DNA of 64,000 nt from contig SUTB01000001.1 in assembly GCA_015063125.1 (NCBI GenBank), positions 558,001-622,000 on the forward strand, read 5' to 3'. Position numbers and translations under genes: made by a program. Source of the stretch: Thermoplasmata archaeon. GTDB lineage: Archaea; Thermoplasmatota; Thermoplasmata; Methanomassiliicoccales; Methanomethylophilaceae. Shown here piece after piece: positions 55,712 to 63,832 of this stretch; the stretch's first letter is position 1, and each line of letters starts with the position of its first letter. Below the pieces are notes generated by a model that saw only the letters and a list, made by a program, of their open reading frames with translations, was not told the origin of the DNA and did not search any database.

Positions 55712-56466
55712 TGTCTATTGCAATAGTCACCGGGGCATCCTCCGGAATGGGTGCAGAGTTCTGCCGCAGGCTGGATGCCCTGAATCTTGATTCTATTTGG
55801 CTCATCGCCAGGAGGAAAGACCTCCTGGACGATATTGCCGCTTCTTTGAAGACCCCTGCACGTGTTATTCCTGCCGATCTAACAGACAGGGCAGAATTGG
55901 ACTCCATAAGGGCACTCATCGATGCTGAGAAACCCGAGATCTGTTTCCTGGTAAATTGCGCGGGGTTCGGCAAGTTCGGTATGACCTGGGAACTTCCCAA
56001 GGAACAGACCCGGGCCATGATCGACCTCAACGTCACTGCTCTGGTCGAGATGACAAACATATGCATCCCCTACATGAAGCGTGGGGACCATATCATTGAA
56101 CTATGTTCCGAATCTGCATATCTGCCGCTATACGATCTGAATGTCTATGCATCAACGAAAGCCTTCGTGCGTCACTTCTGCAACGCATTGAGGATCGAGC
56201 TTAAGGACAGGGGCATAACGGTCACCGAGGTCTCTCCCGGCTGGGTCAGAACCGATTTCATAGACATAACCCTCACCGAGTCAGATGTGCCCAAGAAAGT
56301 GTTCACCAATGCAGTATCCAAGGAAGAGGTCGTTGAGGCTGCTTTGAAAGCTGCTATCAAAGGCAAGAAGAGGTCGGTCTGTGGTTTAACCAACAAACTG
56401 ATCGTTTTCATGTGCACACACTTCCCGGGCTTCGGTGAAAGGATTTGGAAAGGGCAATTCAATTGA
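55711..56466 (+). CDS. Short-chain dehydrogenase/reductase
   Basis: A 251-residue classical SDR. The cofactor motif is TGASSGMG (residues 8-15), then DLTD, NCAGFG (about 86-91), the catalytic Ser in LCSESAYLPLY, and YASTK (Y and K of the active site). SPGWVRTDF is the usual segment after it. The ARR after the second strand suggests NADP. The substrate is unknown. The C-terminus adds KLIVFMCTHFPGFGERIW, possibly membrane-associated. Confidence 0.88.
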   Translation: MSIAIVTGASSGMGAEFCRRLDALNLDSIWLIARRKDLLDDIAASLKTPARVIPADLTDRAELDSIRALIDAEKPEICFLVNCAGFGKFGMTWELPKEQTRAMIDLNVTALVEMTNICIPYMKRGDHIIELCSESAYLPLYDLNVYASTKAFVRHFCNALRIELKDRGITVTEVSPGWVRTDFIDITLTESDVPKKVFTNAVSKEEVVEAALKAAIKGKKRSVCGLTNKLIVFMCTHFPGFGERIWKGQFN

Positions 56467-56492
56467 GTTAAGCTTTAAGCTTAATTCAATTA
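56461..56492 (+). terminator. AT-rich hairpin at the end of the SDR gene
   Basis: AATTGAGTTAAGCTT and AAGCTTAATTCAATT are nearly perfect inverted arms starting at the stop codon. It also carries the AGCTTAATT motif that recurs in the AT-rich region downstream. Confidence 0.45.
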
Positions 56493-57278
56493 TCTAATAG
56501 CGTAACTAACTAATTTAATTAATGTTTTTGAATTTTTCAATATGAGTTAATCATTATTAATTAAGCAAATAACTAAACTAACATAATTATTAATGCACTT
56601 TAGAATTCATCGAGATCTTCTGTGAAAAATGAAACAATCCGGGATGAATATGCATAGTCTACAGTTGTTATTCTAACAATCTTAGATTTTTCCATTCAAT
56701 AAGATGCCCTATATCGAATAGTTAGACTTGAAGTATAGTATCAAAGGCATCAAGCGCTATGGTTTTGAACAAAATTGGCCCCAATTAGCACAAAATAATG
56801 GGAATCTGCTAAACTACACGATAAGTACACCCTTTTTAGGTCAAAAACAGGGTAATTTAGTTGATATTCGGGAGACCGTCATTGACAGAATAATGCTTAT
56901 GAAAACCCCCATAATCGATCAATACATTCGATTTTGTGGCATTTTCATAAATAATGCATATTAATGTTCATTTTAATGACATTTACATTACACTTAAAAT
57001 TAATTGCAATTTATTAATGTAATTAAGTAACTAGCTTAATTAAATACGAATAATTTCAAAATACAATTGCATTTTATGTTTAATTAATAAAAATTATGTT
57101 ATTTAAGTTATTAGCTTAATTTATTATAAGTATCAATTTACAATACTGTTAACTCAATAATAATTAATCTAATATATGTATTAGCTTAATTAATTAAACA
57201 TAAGAATAATAATGAGCAGAAATACAATGTATTCTATAATTATTTAATGTAATTAAGATATCAGCTGAATTAAATACA
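56493..57278. other. AT-rich non-coding region between SDR and the unknown operon
   Basis: About 790 bases without a convincing gene, very rich in A and T with many TTAATTAA-type words. A 78-codon open frame at 56728 has no family or good codon use. The right third holds the spaced dyads listed separately. It may be a promoter-less spacer, a site for DNA-binding proteins, or the remains of an inserted element. Confidence 0.5.
57014..57277. repeat. Four spaced dyads (TAATTAAG-n7-CTTAATTA type)
   Basis: Dyads start at 57020, 57100, 57170 and 57250 (spacing 80, 70, 80). The first is perfect (8 + 7 + 8 bases); the fourth has one mismatch; the second and third keep mainly the right arm AGCTTAATT. 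The first and fourth lie in a 34-base direct repeat (57014-57047 and 57244-57277) with five differences. The same AGCTTAAT word is at 56478 and at 58453, upstream of the next operon. Confidence 0.5.
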
Positions 57279-58040
57279 TTATATCTTCATCTTTGAAGAA
57301 ACAATCAACAATGCATACAGAATATCGCCCCGAGAAGAGGCCCTGTTTTGGAAAGCGATTATTTCCCTGCGTACCTCCGGAGCAAAATCGGGAAGGAACA
57401 GTTTGTTGAATGCATCGGCATCGACAAACTCTCTGAAATCAAGATGGTAGCACAACTCTTCTTTGGTTACAAGCTTAGATAGGTGAGTCCTCATGAGTAT
57501 ACTGCATTCATCGAGCATGCATTCGATATACCTGCCTGCTTCAAGATAAGGCAGATCAGTCTCGTCCTTCATCAGATCGCAACGTTCACCGGCAATCCTC
57601 AGTAATTCGCTTAAAAGCTGAAGCGACATGAAATCGGGATAGGATACGGGATTTCTGCCTCCCAGAATCTCTTCGGACCATCTCTGAGCCGTTGAGAAAT
57701 GGAAGTATGCGGAAATGCCTATGTTGCAATATGCAACGAATGCCGATTCCATTCTCATGTCCTCTTCCGTCAGGCTCTCCATGTAATGCTGATGCAATTC
57801 AACCGGAAGCTAGATAGGGTGAGGTCCAAGTGCGACAAGATCGTCGTCAAGGTTGGAGAAATCATTCTTAGCGATCCTGAGCATGGCGTCGCATCTCGAC
57901 AAGTCAAGCTGCATCTGACAGTCCATAGCGGAAATGAAAGATGGCGGGAGGAACTCCATGCTGCTGTATATGACGCGCTCGGAACTCTTGCGGTTCCGGA
58001 TCGATTCGATCACATCACATTCATCGGAATCGTAGATCAT
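57279..58040 (-). CDS. Unknown protein with in-frame TAG (probable pyrrolysine), 253 aa
   Basis: ATG 58040 overlaps the stop of the upstream gene (ATGA). TAG is at 57812-57810 (codon 77); the same frame continues for 176 sense codons to TAA. The only start soon after TAG is a TTG without a ribosome-binding site. The protein is mainly helical, acidic and rich in Glu, Leu, Met and Cys (MQLDLSRCDAMLRIAKND, then EDMRMESAFVAYCNIGISAYFHF and LLSELLRIAGERCDLM). No domain is recognised. Confidence 0.55.
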
Positions 58041-58429
58041 CTCATCTCGTCCCTTATCTTCGTGATGTTCTTTTTTAGATTAGTGAGGTAGGCATGGGTG
58101 ATCTTCTCATTCAGCCTTTCGGCAGGTTCGATTTCCCTCAGGTACTCAGCATAGAGCTTCGGAGACAGCTCGCTCTCCTTCGTCATGAGCAGTAGGTCCT
58201 CGTTTGACCCGTTCTCGAAATAAGAGAAATCCTCCGCGTAGTAATGCTCGGCCAAATCATAATAGCGCCATTCTATGGCGGTATATGCGCTGAGTTCCCT
58301 GTACACTTTGTCGCGTGCCCGATCCTCATTAGCGCGCATCACGAATATCTCATGCTCTTCAAGCTTGCGTACTGCCCCGTTGTGGAAGAGTTCAACGAGT
58401 TTTTCCTTCGATACAGGTTTGTTGTTCAT
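58037..58429 (-). CDS. Unknown helical protein, first gene of the amber operon (130 aa)
   Basis: A charged all-helical protein (KEKLVELFHNGAVRKLEEHEIFVMR, WRYYDLAEHYYAEDFSYFE, ITHAYLTNLKKNITKIRDEM). No signal or membrane segment and no known family. It overlaps the next gene by 4 bases, so the two products probably work together. The pair is flanked by AT-rich DNA sharing the AGCTTAAT word on both sides, which suggests a small acquired module. Confidence 0.55.
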   Translation of the reverse strand: MNNKPVSKEKLVELFHNGAVRKLEEHEIFVMRANEDRARDKVYRELSAYTAIEWRYYDLAEHYYAEDFSYFENGSNEDLLLMTKESELSPKLYAEYLREIEPAERLNEKITHAYLTNLKKNITKIRDEMR

Positions 58430-58435
58430 AATATC

Positions 58436-58475
58436 TTTATTAATTTAGCTTGTAGCTTAATCAATTATATTATTT
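58436..58475 (-). promoter_or_regulatory. AT-rich promoter with AGCTTAAT word
   Basis: Just upstream of ATG 58429 on the minus strand. Contains TTAGCTTGTAGCTTAATC, two copies of the AGCTT core, resembling the dyads 1.2 kb away at the other end of the operon. Confidence 0.35.
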
Positions 58476-58552
58476 TCTATTCATTCAATAATGTATCTTT
58501 CTACACCGCTAGTAAAGGCGTGCAGATTTTTATTAATGGTGAAGATTGGGTG

Positions 58553-59197
58553 ATGATGCCGAATACGAAGCTCCTGATTTTCGATCTCGACGGTACCGTC
58601 AACAATTCATCACCGGGTATCGCCTACTGCTACAAGAGGACTGGAGAACACTACGGCAAACTGGATATCTCTGACGAGAGGATCGCAGAAGGCCTTTGCG
58701 GACCATTCGATGAGAATCTGAGGATGATTCTTGACGATCCATCTATCGATATCGACGAGGCCATCAAAGTCTACACAAAATTCTACGTAGAATTCGGACA
58801 GGCCATGTCCGAACTGTTCGACGGCATCAGGGAAGTCCTTGTAGACCTCAAGGAAAGAGGCTACATGATAGGTCTGGCCACCCTTATGGCGGACGAATAT
58901 GCCAAGAGCACTCTCGAGAACTATGGTATCATGGATCTCTTCGATACCGTTCACGGGGCAAGTTTCGTAATCCCATACGTCAAAGAGGACCTGATAGACA
59001 TGTGCATCTATGATGCCGATGTGTCCCCGGAAGAAGCTGTCATGATAGGTGACGGTTTGGATGATTACAGGGCATCGAAGGTATCGGGAACAGGATTCCT
59101 GGCGATCACGTACGGCTATGAGCTGAAAGAGGATTACTGCATAAAGCACGGCCTAGGGTATGTGAACTCCCCGTCCGAGATTTCGGATAAATTCTGA
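58553..59197 (+). CDS. HAD-superfamily phosphatase (phosphoglycolate phosphatase-like)
   Basis: A 214-residue HAD hydrolase. Motif I is IFDLDGTV with DxD (about residues 9-16), motif II is the Thr in GLATLM, the lysine lies in VKED and motif IV is GDGLDD. A helical cap sits between motifs I and II. It fits small-molecule phosphatases of the Gph/PGP type; the substrate is unknown. GGTGA is upstream of ATG 58553 and TTTTTATTAA at 58527 is a TATA box. It ends exactly where the convergent protease gene ends. Confidence 0.85.
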   Translation: MMPNTKLLIFDLDGTVNNSSPGIAYCYKRTGEHYGKLDISDERIAEGLCGPFDENLRMILDDPSIDIDEAIKVYTKFYVEFGQAMSELFDGIREVLVDLKERGYMIGLATLMADEYAKSTLENYGIMDLFDTVHGASFVIPYVKEDLIDMCIYDADVSPEEAVMIGDGLDDYRASKVSGTGFLAITYGYELKEDYCIKHGLGYVNSPSEISDKF

Positions 59198-60079
59198 TCA
59201 GTCGACGATTCTGAATCCGGTCTCGTCTCCTTCCTTCTGATACCTGACGTTCCTCATATCCATGAGCTGAAGTATGGTATCCACATGCAAACCGACTCCG
59301 ACGTTCATGAACTGAGTCTCGATGTACTTCTGCCCATCGACCTCTGCAGTAGGGTGGAATCCGGTTACACGGTGCTCAGTGAGGATCTGCATTCCGTAGA
59401 TCCTGCCGCGGGTATCGAAGATAGGTCCTCCAGACTGCCCTTTGAGGCCGATTGACGAGGTCTCGATGTACTTGAGGTCCAGACTGCCGTCCTTGGACTT
59501 ACCCTTGTCCTCGTAATGGGTGAATATGCCGTCTATGGGGTAGAAGAACCTGTCGTGGGGTATGGACGGGATGCTGAAGGCCTTCCTGTCCTCCAGGAAC
59601 TTGGGTGTGATCTCGATGAATGGATATCCTCCGCGGCATAAGCTGGTGCCAATCCTCATATGGGACGAATCAGCGAATACGGGGTATTCGGGTACGTTCT
59701 TGGGATCGAAGTTCTCAAGCTTCAGAAGGGCGATGTCTGCCTGGCGATTTATCGTCACCGTGGAGAGCATAACCCCGTCCCATCCCCACCAGAAGGAATG
59801 ATTTGTGAGGAAGGATTTGTCCTTCTTGATCTCGCTGGAAGGCTTACCGGCAACCTGCGGTCTACCGGAATTGATGGCGTCTATCTCCTCCATCTTCTTG
59901 CTGTCGCTCTGGAATTTGGCGAATGAATCGAAAACATGGCCTGCGGTGATGGCCCAACCGTCCTTGTTGACGACTATGAATGAGGCGATATCGGTGCGTA
60001 GGGTACCGTCAAGTGTACGGGTTGAGATAGCTACGGGGCGCGTGTATCCCATGGCTTTCTGACAGGCATCCGCGAACAT
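59198..60079 (-). CDS. Trypsin-like serine protease (S1/HtrA-type catalytic domain)
   Basis: A 293-residue protein with the S1 triad: His in ITAGHVF (about residue 42), Asp in ADIALLKL (about 119) and Ser in GLKGQSGGPIF (about 218). No signal peptide or PDZ domain is seen, so it may act in the cytosol. ATG 60079 has GGAGGAG 6 bases upstream. It is the last gene of a four-gene operon, 13 bases after the phosphoribosyltransferase. Confidence 0.85.
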   Translation of the reverse strand: MFADACQKAMGYTRPVAISTRTLDGTLRTDIASFIVVNKDGWAITAGHVFDSFAKFQSDSKKMEEIDAINSGRPQVAGKPSSEIKKDKSFLTNHSFWWGWDGVMLSTVTINRQADIALLKLENFDPKNVPEYPVFADSSHMRIGTSLCRGGYPFIEITPKFLEDRKAFSIPSIPHDRFFYPIDGIFTHYEDKGKSKDGSLDLKYIETSSIGLKGQSGGPIFDTRGRIYGMQILTEHRVTGFHPTAEVDGQKYIETQFMNVGVGLHVDTILQLMDMRNVRYQKEGDETGFRIVD

Positions 60080-60092
60080 TGTTGCTCCTCCT

Positions 60093-60653
60093 TTACTTCC
60101 TGATGACGGGTTTGCCGTCCTCGACGGCGACATCTATGAGCGTGTAGATTGGAATACCGATCTTCTTGGAGAGGGCTTCGACGTCCTTGCACTTGTTGAG
60201 GACGCAGAGTGCCTTCTCGACGATGACTCCGTGGTCACGGAGAATGCTGACGATTGCCTCCATGGTGCCTCCGGTGCTGACGACATCATCCACGAAAATG
60301 GCCTTGGTGCCGGGCTCTATGAAGCTTAGGTACATGTCGGTGGTCTCGTAGCCTGTGGCCTTCTTGAGCTTGATCTCCTCGGGGATGCCGTGTCCCCTCT
60401 TGCGGATGATCTGGAAAGGAACGCCAGTGCGCATGGTCAACGCGGCTGCTACGGGGATGCCCATGGCCTCGGGAGCAAGGTAGACGTCGGTTTCAAGGTC
60501 CGCCAATCTCTGAAAGTTCCCTACTATCTGGTCGAGAAGGTCGCGGGAGATAGAGGGGTTTCCGTCCGAAATAGCATTGATGAAATAGGGATAATCACCC
60601 TTCATCACGACCTTAGAGGCCAGATAGGCCCTCTCCAACTCGTTGGTTTCCAT
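60093..60653 (-). CDS. hpt: Purine phosphoribosyltransferase (hypoxanthine/adenine type)
   Basis: A 186-residue type I phosphoribosyltransferase. The PRPP loop is IFVDDVVSTGGT (about 119-130), and LAPEAMGIPVAAAL with FQIIRKRGHGIP precedes it. The arrangement fits archaeal Hpt-like enzymes that make purine nucleotides from free bases and PRPP. Which base is used cannot be told. GAGATGAT lies upstream of the ATG. It follows the coiled-coil gene after 4 bases. Confidence 0.82.
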   Translation of the reverse strand: METNELERAYLASKVVMKGDYPYFINAISDGNPSISRDLLDQIVGNFQRLADLETDVYLAPEAMGIPVAAALTMRTGVPFQIIRKRGHGIPEEIKLKKATGYETTDMYLSFIEPGTKAIFVDDVVSTGGTMEAIVSILRDHGVIVEKALCVLNKCKDVEALSKKIGIPIYTLIDVAVEDGKPVIRK

Positions 60654-60657
60654 GGTA

Positions 60658-61128
60658 TCATCTCGTAATTAATTGGTAGATTAATGCTTTGAGGTCAGCG
60701 ACTTCCTTCTCAAGAGCTGCGACACGGTCCTCCAGGTCGCCAGGCGAATCATTTGTCTGAGAGTTCATGTTCCTGACCTCGTCTATGAGCGTCTGCCTCC
60801 TGGATTTGAGCGCATTTGCCGACAGCTGGAGCTTGATCTTCTCGCTGTCATCCCCGGACATCTCTGCCTTGAGCATCTTGATCTCTATCTCCATCAGCTC
60901 ATCTGTGATGGAACCGATCTCTTCGGACAGAGAATCGAGGTTGCCTGATGCTTTTGGTGCTTCGTCGGTGAGCATCCCCTTCTGTTGATAGAGCTCTGCC
61001 AGCTGTTCCTCTATGAGTCCGACCTCCATCGCCTTCTTCTCGGCATCCAGAGGTGTTTCGGGCATCTGTTCCCTGAGGGTCGAGAGCTTCTCCTTTAGGA
61101 ACTCGATCTGCTGTTCGGTATCGTCCAT
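60658..61128 (-). CDS. Coiled-coil protein (156 aa)
   Basis: Long helices with heptad spacing over most of the length (EQQIEFLKEKLSTLREQ, IGSITDELMEIEIKMLKAEM, DLEDRVAALEKEVADLKAL). Rich in Glu, Leu and Lys; no membrane segment. Likely a structural or bridging partner in the Sel1-protease operon. It starts 5 bases after the Sel1 gene. The family is not recognised. Confidence 0.65.
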   Translation of the reverse strand: MDDTEQQIEFLKEKLSTLREQMPETPLDAEKKAMEVGLIEEQLAELYQQKGMLTDEAPKASGNLDSLSEEIGSITDELMEIEIKMLKAEMSGDDSEKIKLQLSANALKSRRQTLIDEVRNMNSQTNDSPGDLEDRVAALEKEVADLKALIYQLITR

Positions 61129-61133
61129 GATGA

Positions 61134-61790
61134 TCAGAACTTGGTATCGCGGGGAATGATCTGGATCGGCGCTCCGCAGAACGGACAGTGGTCAAGTACT
61201 GCATCCATACCGTCCTTGTCCTCTCCGAGAAGGGCAGGTCCCGTCCTGGAATCGATGAAAACTATGTCCTCTGATATTAGGTTGTCCAGCATCTGCTTGC
61301 AGCACGCGGCCTCCACATCGACATCGGATATCTGGAGGTGCAGGAGAGGCCTTGCACGGAGTTTCTTTACCCTCTCGTCGTAGAGGATCTTGTCCACCCT
61401 CTCGGCATCGGTATCCGCTCCTGGATAGCCCATCTCTGCAGCATAGGCGAGCATCCTCACGCTCTTCTGGAGGTCCTTAGGGATGCCGATACCGACCTCA
61501 TACATGAGGCCGAGATGGTACAACGCGCTGGGATCCAATTGATCGGCGGCTTCAGATAAGTACTGGACAGCAGTAGCCATATCGACATCGACGCCGTCTC
61601 CGGCGGCCAGAAGCAACGCTAGCTCCCTGCGGGCAGGAAGGTATCCCTGGTCGGCTGCCTTCTTGAACCACTCGGCCGCTTTGGTGGTGTCCTTGGGGAC
61701 GTCCGTGCCATAGATGTAATTGAGTCCGAGCTTGTACTGGGATTCAACGTCGCCCGACTCTGCGCTGACTTTGAGGTTCTCACTGTCCAT
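61134..61790 (-). CDS. Sel1-repeat protein with C-terminal zinc-binding motif
   Basis: A 218-residue protein with three or four Sel1-like repeats (YKLGLNYIYGTDVPKDTTKAAEWFKKAADQG; YHLGLMYEVGIGIPKDLQKS). The C-terminal third has CC (about 160) and CPFCGAP, a possible metal site. Sel1 repeats bind partner proteins. First gene of the operon, with GATTTATATTG about 25 bases before ATG 61790. Few archaea outside host-associated groups have many Sel1 proteins. Confidence 0.8.
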   Translation of the reverse strand: MDSENLKVSAESGDVESQYKLGLNYIYGTDVPKDTTKAAEWFKKAADQGYLPARRELALLLAAGDGVDVDMATAVQYLSEAADQLDPSALYHLGLMYEVGIGIPKDLQKSVRMLAYAAEMGYPGADTDAERVDKILYDERVKKLRARPLLHLQISDVDVEAACCKQMLDNLISEDIVFIDSRTGPALLGEDKDGMDAVLDHCPFCGAPIQIIPRDTKF

Positions 61791-61824
61791 TTTATCATGA
61801 CCCTTATCACTTGGTCAATATAAA

Positions 61825-62715
61825 TCACAGTTGGGCCAATAGTTCCTTTGCCTCGGGAATGTCGCTGTCAGCGGCCATCTTCAGCCACTTCTTGGCCTCT
61901 CCGACATCTGCTGTCACTCCGTGTCCACCGACATAACAGTAGCCGACCATGAACATGGCTCCTGGGATGCCCGCATTGGCGGCTTTCAGGAAAAGCTCGA
62001 AGGCTTTCTCCGCATCGGGCTCTATGCCCTCGATGCCCTCTGCATAGATGTAGGCAAGCCTCTCAGCGGCAAAGGGATCGTTGGAATCCGAACCTTTGGT
62101 GTACCATTCCACAGCCTTCGGGATGTCCCTCTTAGTACCGTTTCCGAACTCGTATGCTATGGCGAGATGGAACATGGCATTCAGATTGCCGTTGTTGGCT
62201 GCAGTGCGGTACATTTTGAAGGCCTTAGATTCATCCTTGCCCACTCCGAGACCTTCCTGGAAGAGGAACGCTAGATTTGTACGCGCCTCATCGTTCCCCT
62301 GATTGGCAGCGAGACGGAACAGCCTGACAGCTTCCTTGTAGTCCTGTTTGACGGCTATACCGTCCATATAGGCTAGTCCCGCGTAAAGCTGGGCATCGGG
62401 GATGCCGTCCTTGGCGGCGAGTATCGACATCTTCGCGGCCTTATCCTGATCCATGCCGTCATACTCACCCTGCATGTACATCCTGACCAGAAGGGTCATG
62501 GCCTCGCTCTGGCCCTTGTCTGATGCCTCCTCGAGATACTTGTACCCCAAGGCCTCATCCTGGGGGATGTCCCAACCGAATAGATATGCCATTCCCAAAG
62601 CATAGAGACCATCCGGATCGTTCTGCTTTGCGAGCTGCTTTACCTCTTCGATCGAAAGCTCCGTCTCACCCTGCGAGGAGTGGAAGACGAAGCCTCTCTT
62701 CTCTTCATCCGACAT
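61825..62715 (-). CDS. Sel1-repeat protein (296 aa)
   Basis: About seven Sel1 repeats in tandem (for example YALGMAYLFGWDIPQDEALGYKYLEEASDKG, AYMDGIAVKQDYKEAVRLFRLAANQG, AYEFGNGTKRDIPKAVEWYTKGSD). Short charged N-terminus; no signal or membrane segment. ATG 62715 is chosen over an upstream frame without support. It lies 34 bases before the other Sel1 gene and may be co-expressed with it, although the latter has its own TATA box. A nested dyad occupies the promoter. Confidence 0.85.
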   Translation of the reverse strand: MSDEEKRGFVFHSSQGETELSIEEVKQLAKQNDPDGLYALGMAYLFGWDIPQDEALGYKYLEEASDKGQSEAMTLLVRMYMQGEYDGMDQDKAAKMSILAAKDGIPDAQLYAGLAYMDGIAVKQDYKEAVRLFRLAANQGNDEARTNLAFLFQEGLGVGKDESKAFKMYRTAANNGNLNAMFHLAIAYEFGNGTKRDIPKAVEWYTKGSDSNDPFAAERLAYIYAEGIEGIEPDAEKAFELFLKAANAGIPGAMFMVGYCYVGGHGVTADVGEAKKWLKMAADSDIPEAKELLAQL

Positions 62716-62718
62716 ACG

Positions 62719-62774
62719 ATTTCCCGAACATGACACTATCAATGATTATTGATATGACGCTCAGTTCGGGAAAT
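62719..62774 (-). promoter_or_regulatory. Nested inverted repeats in the Sel1 gene promoter
   Basis: ATTTCCCGAAC (62719-62729) and GTTCGGGAAAT (62764-62774) are perfect 11-base arms. Between them TATCAAT and ATTGATA flank GATT (62738-62755). Immediately upstream of ATG 62715, the structure covers the promoter and could be an operator for two dimers or a leader hairpin. Confidence 0.5.
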
Positions 62775-62802
62775 GAATCAAAAAAGCACAATAAATAACC
62801 TA

Positions 62803-62822
62803 CCCTGTCCGTCAGAACAGGG
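62803..62822 (-). terminator. Terminator after the integrase remnant
   Basis: CCCTGT and ACAGGG form a hairpin 13 bases after the integrase stop; on the minus strand it is followed by TTATTTATTGTGCTTTTTTG. Confidence 0.45.
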
Positions 62823-62834
62823 CAGGAATGCGTT

Positions 62835-63311
62835 TCATCCGGCCAATAGGCCTTTTCCAGCCATCTTCAAGGTGGCTTTCTTCAGCTCGGGATCGTCTCT
62901 CAGATAGCACCTCACCGTGGTGACGGGATCCTCGTGTCTCATCGCTATCGCGATGTCTCCGAGCTCTGCACCGTTGTGCCTCATATTCGTGGCCGCGAAC
63001 CTCCTCAGGCTGTGTGGGGTGAACTCCTTCACACCAGACCTTTCTGCGAGATTCTTCAGCCTGGCGTAGATCACGTCCCCGGTCATAGGCATCCCGTAAG
63101 AGTTGAGGAATATCGCGTCGGGGTCGTAATCCCCCCACTTGTCAGCGATCATCTCCCTCTTCTCGAGGTATTCCTTCAAGGAATCGCTAACGCTGTCCAT
63201 TATCGGCAGCTTCGACAGTTTCCCGTTAGGGCCGAAGCCTTTGCTCCAGAACTCGAAGTTGCCGTCCTTGATATCGGAGAATCTCATCTTGCCGATCTCC
63301 CCTCTGCGCAT
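62835..63311 (-). pseudogene. Tyrosine recombinase (integrase) fragment, N-terminus missing
   Basis: 158 residues of an integrase catalytic domain: MRRGEIGKMRFSDI (the usual TGxRRGEI block, at the very start), HSLRRFAATNMRHNGAELGDIAIAMRHEDPVTTVRCY with the R, H and Y of the active site. The DNA-binding N-terminal half is absent: the frame is closed by a TGA 8 codons upstream, and the DNA beyond it encodes parts of an unrelated secreted protein. This is a remnant of an integrated element. Confidence 0.7.
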
Positions 63312-63617
63312 AGGTGTGCTTGGTGACGATCAGCGAGTTCCCGTTCTGGCAGGGCTTTGTACGCGCTGATTCCGGCGTTTATGTCCGACGATTGGGTCTC
63401 CCCGTTGTCCTGCTTCTCGATGTAGTACTCCCACCTGCCGTCCAGCACGGTTCCGTCGCCGAAGTTCTCGGATGTCATCGTCAGCCTGGGCGTGTATCTG
63501 TAGATCGAGAGGTCGGGCTCCCCCGCGGCATCGCTGGATTCGGCCATGGGGGACGAATACCGCCAATGCAAGCACCATAACGGCCAGCAGGGCCGTCCTG
63601 GAATGCGATTCCCTCAT
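63312..63617 (-). pseudogene. Frameshifted secreted-protein remnant
   Basis: ATG 63617 starts a signal peptide (RTALLAVMVLALAVFVP). At a run of five G/C (63548-63552) the frame should shift; one base fewer would join it to AESSDAAGEPDLSIYRYTPRL and then NFGDGTVLDGRWEYYIEKQD. A second shift near 63350 would be needed to reach NSLIVTKHTYAQ. The end is cut by the integrase fragment. It is a broken gene, or a phase-variable one at the first site. Confidence 0.5.
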
Positions 63618-63621
63618 GGGA

Positions 63622-63720
63622 TCACTCTCCGATGATTCCCACGGTGGGCTCGTCCTTCAGCCCATTCACGTGTACGTGGGAAGTACCGGACCACACCTTG
63701 TGTCCGATCATCTGCTTCAT
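63622..63720 (-). CDS. Small ORF upstream of the secreted-protein remnant (32 aa)
   Basis: MKQMIGHKVWSGTSHVHVNGLKDEPTVGIIGE. It ends 4 bases before the ATG of the secreted-protein remnant. No family or membrane segment. It could be a leader peptide or part of the same decayed gene. Confidence 0.3.
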   Translation of the reverse strand: MKQMIGHKVWSGTSHVHVNGLKDEPTVGIIGE

Positions 63721-63832
63721 ACCTCACTTTTCCCTTTGTTTGTTCTCCCCGCTTCTATAGAGTCATCCGCCTTTCATGGATGCAGAGCAAGACATCGATA
63801 CATATCTATATTCAGTTCGACATTTGCGAGGC

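Noticed and set aside
56728-56964. 78-codon ORF in the AT-rich region
   Set aside because: Non-standard start, no ribosome-binding site, no family, and codon use follows base composition.
57014-57277. CRISPR-like array
   Set aside because: The repeats are imperfect dyads of four copies with spacing 70-80, and there is no leader or cas gene.
56461-57278. Replication origin
   Set aside because: AT-rich with dyads, but no cdc6/orc1 gene or G-rich origin box is seen. Base skew could not be computed.
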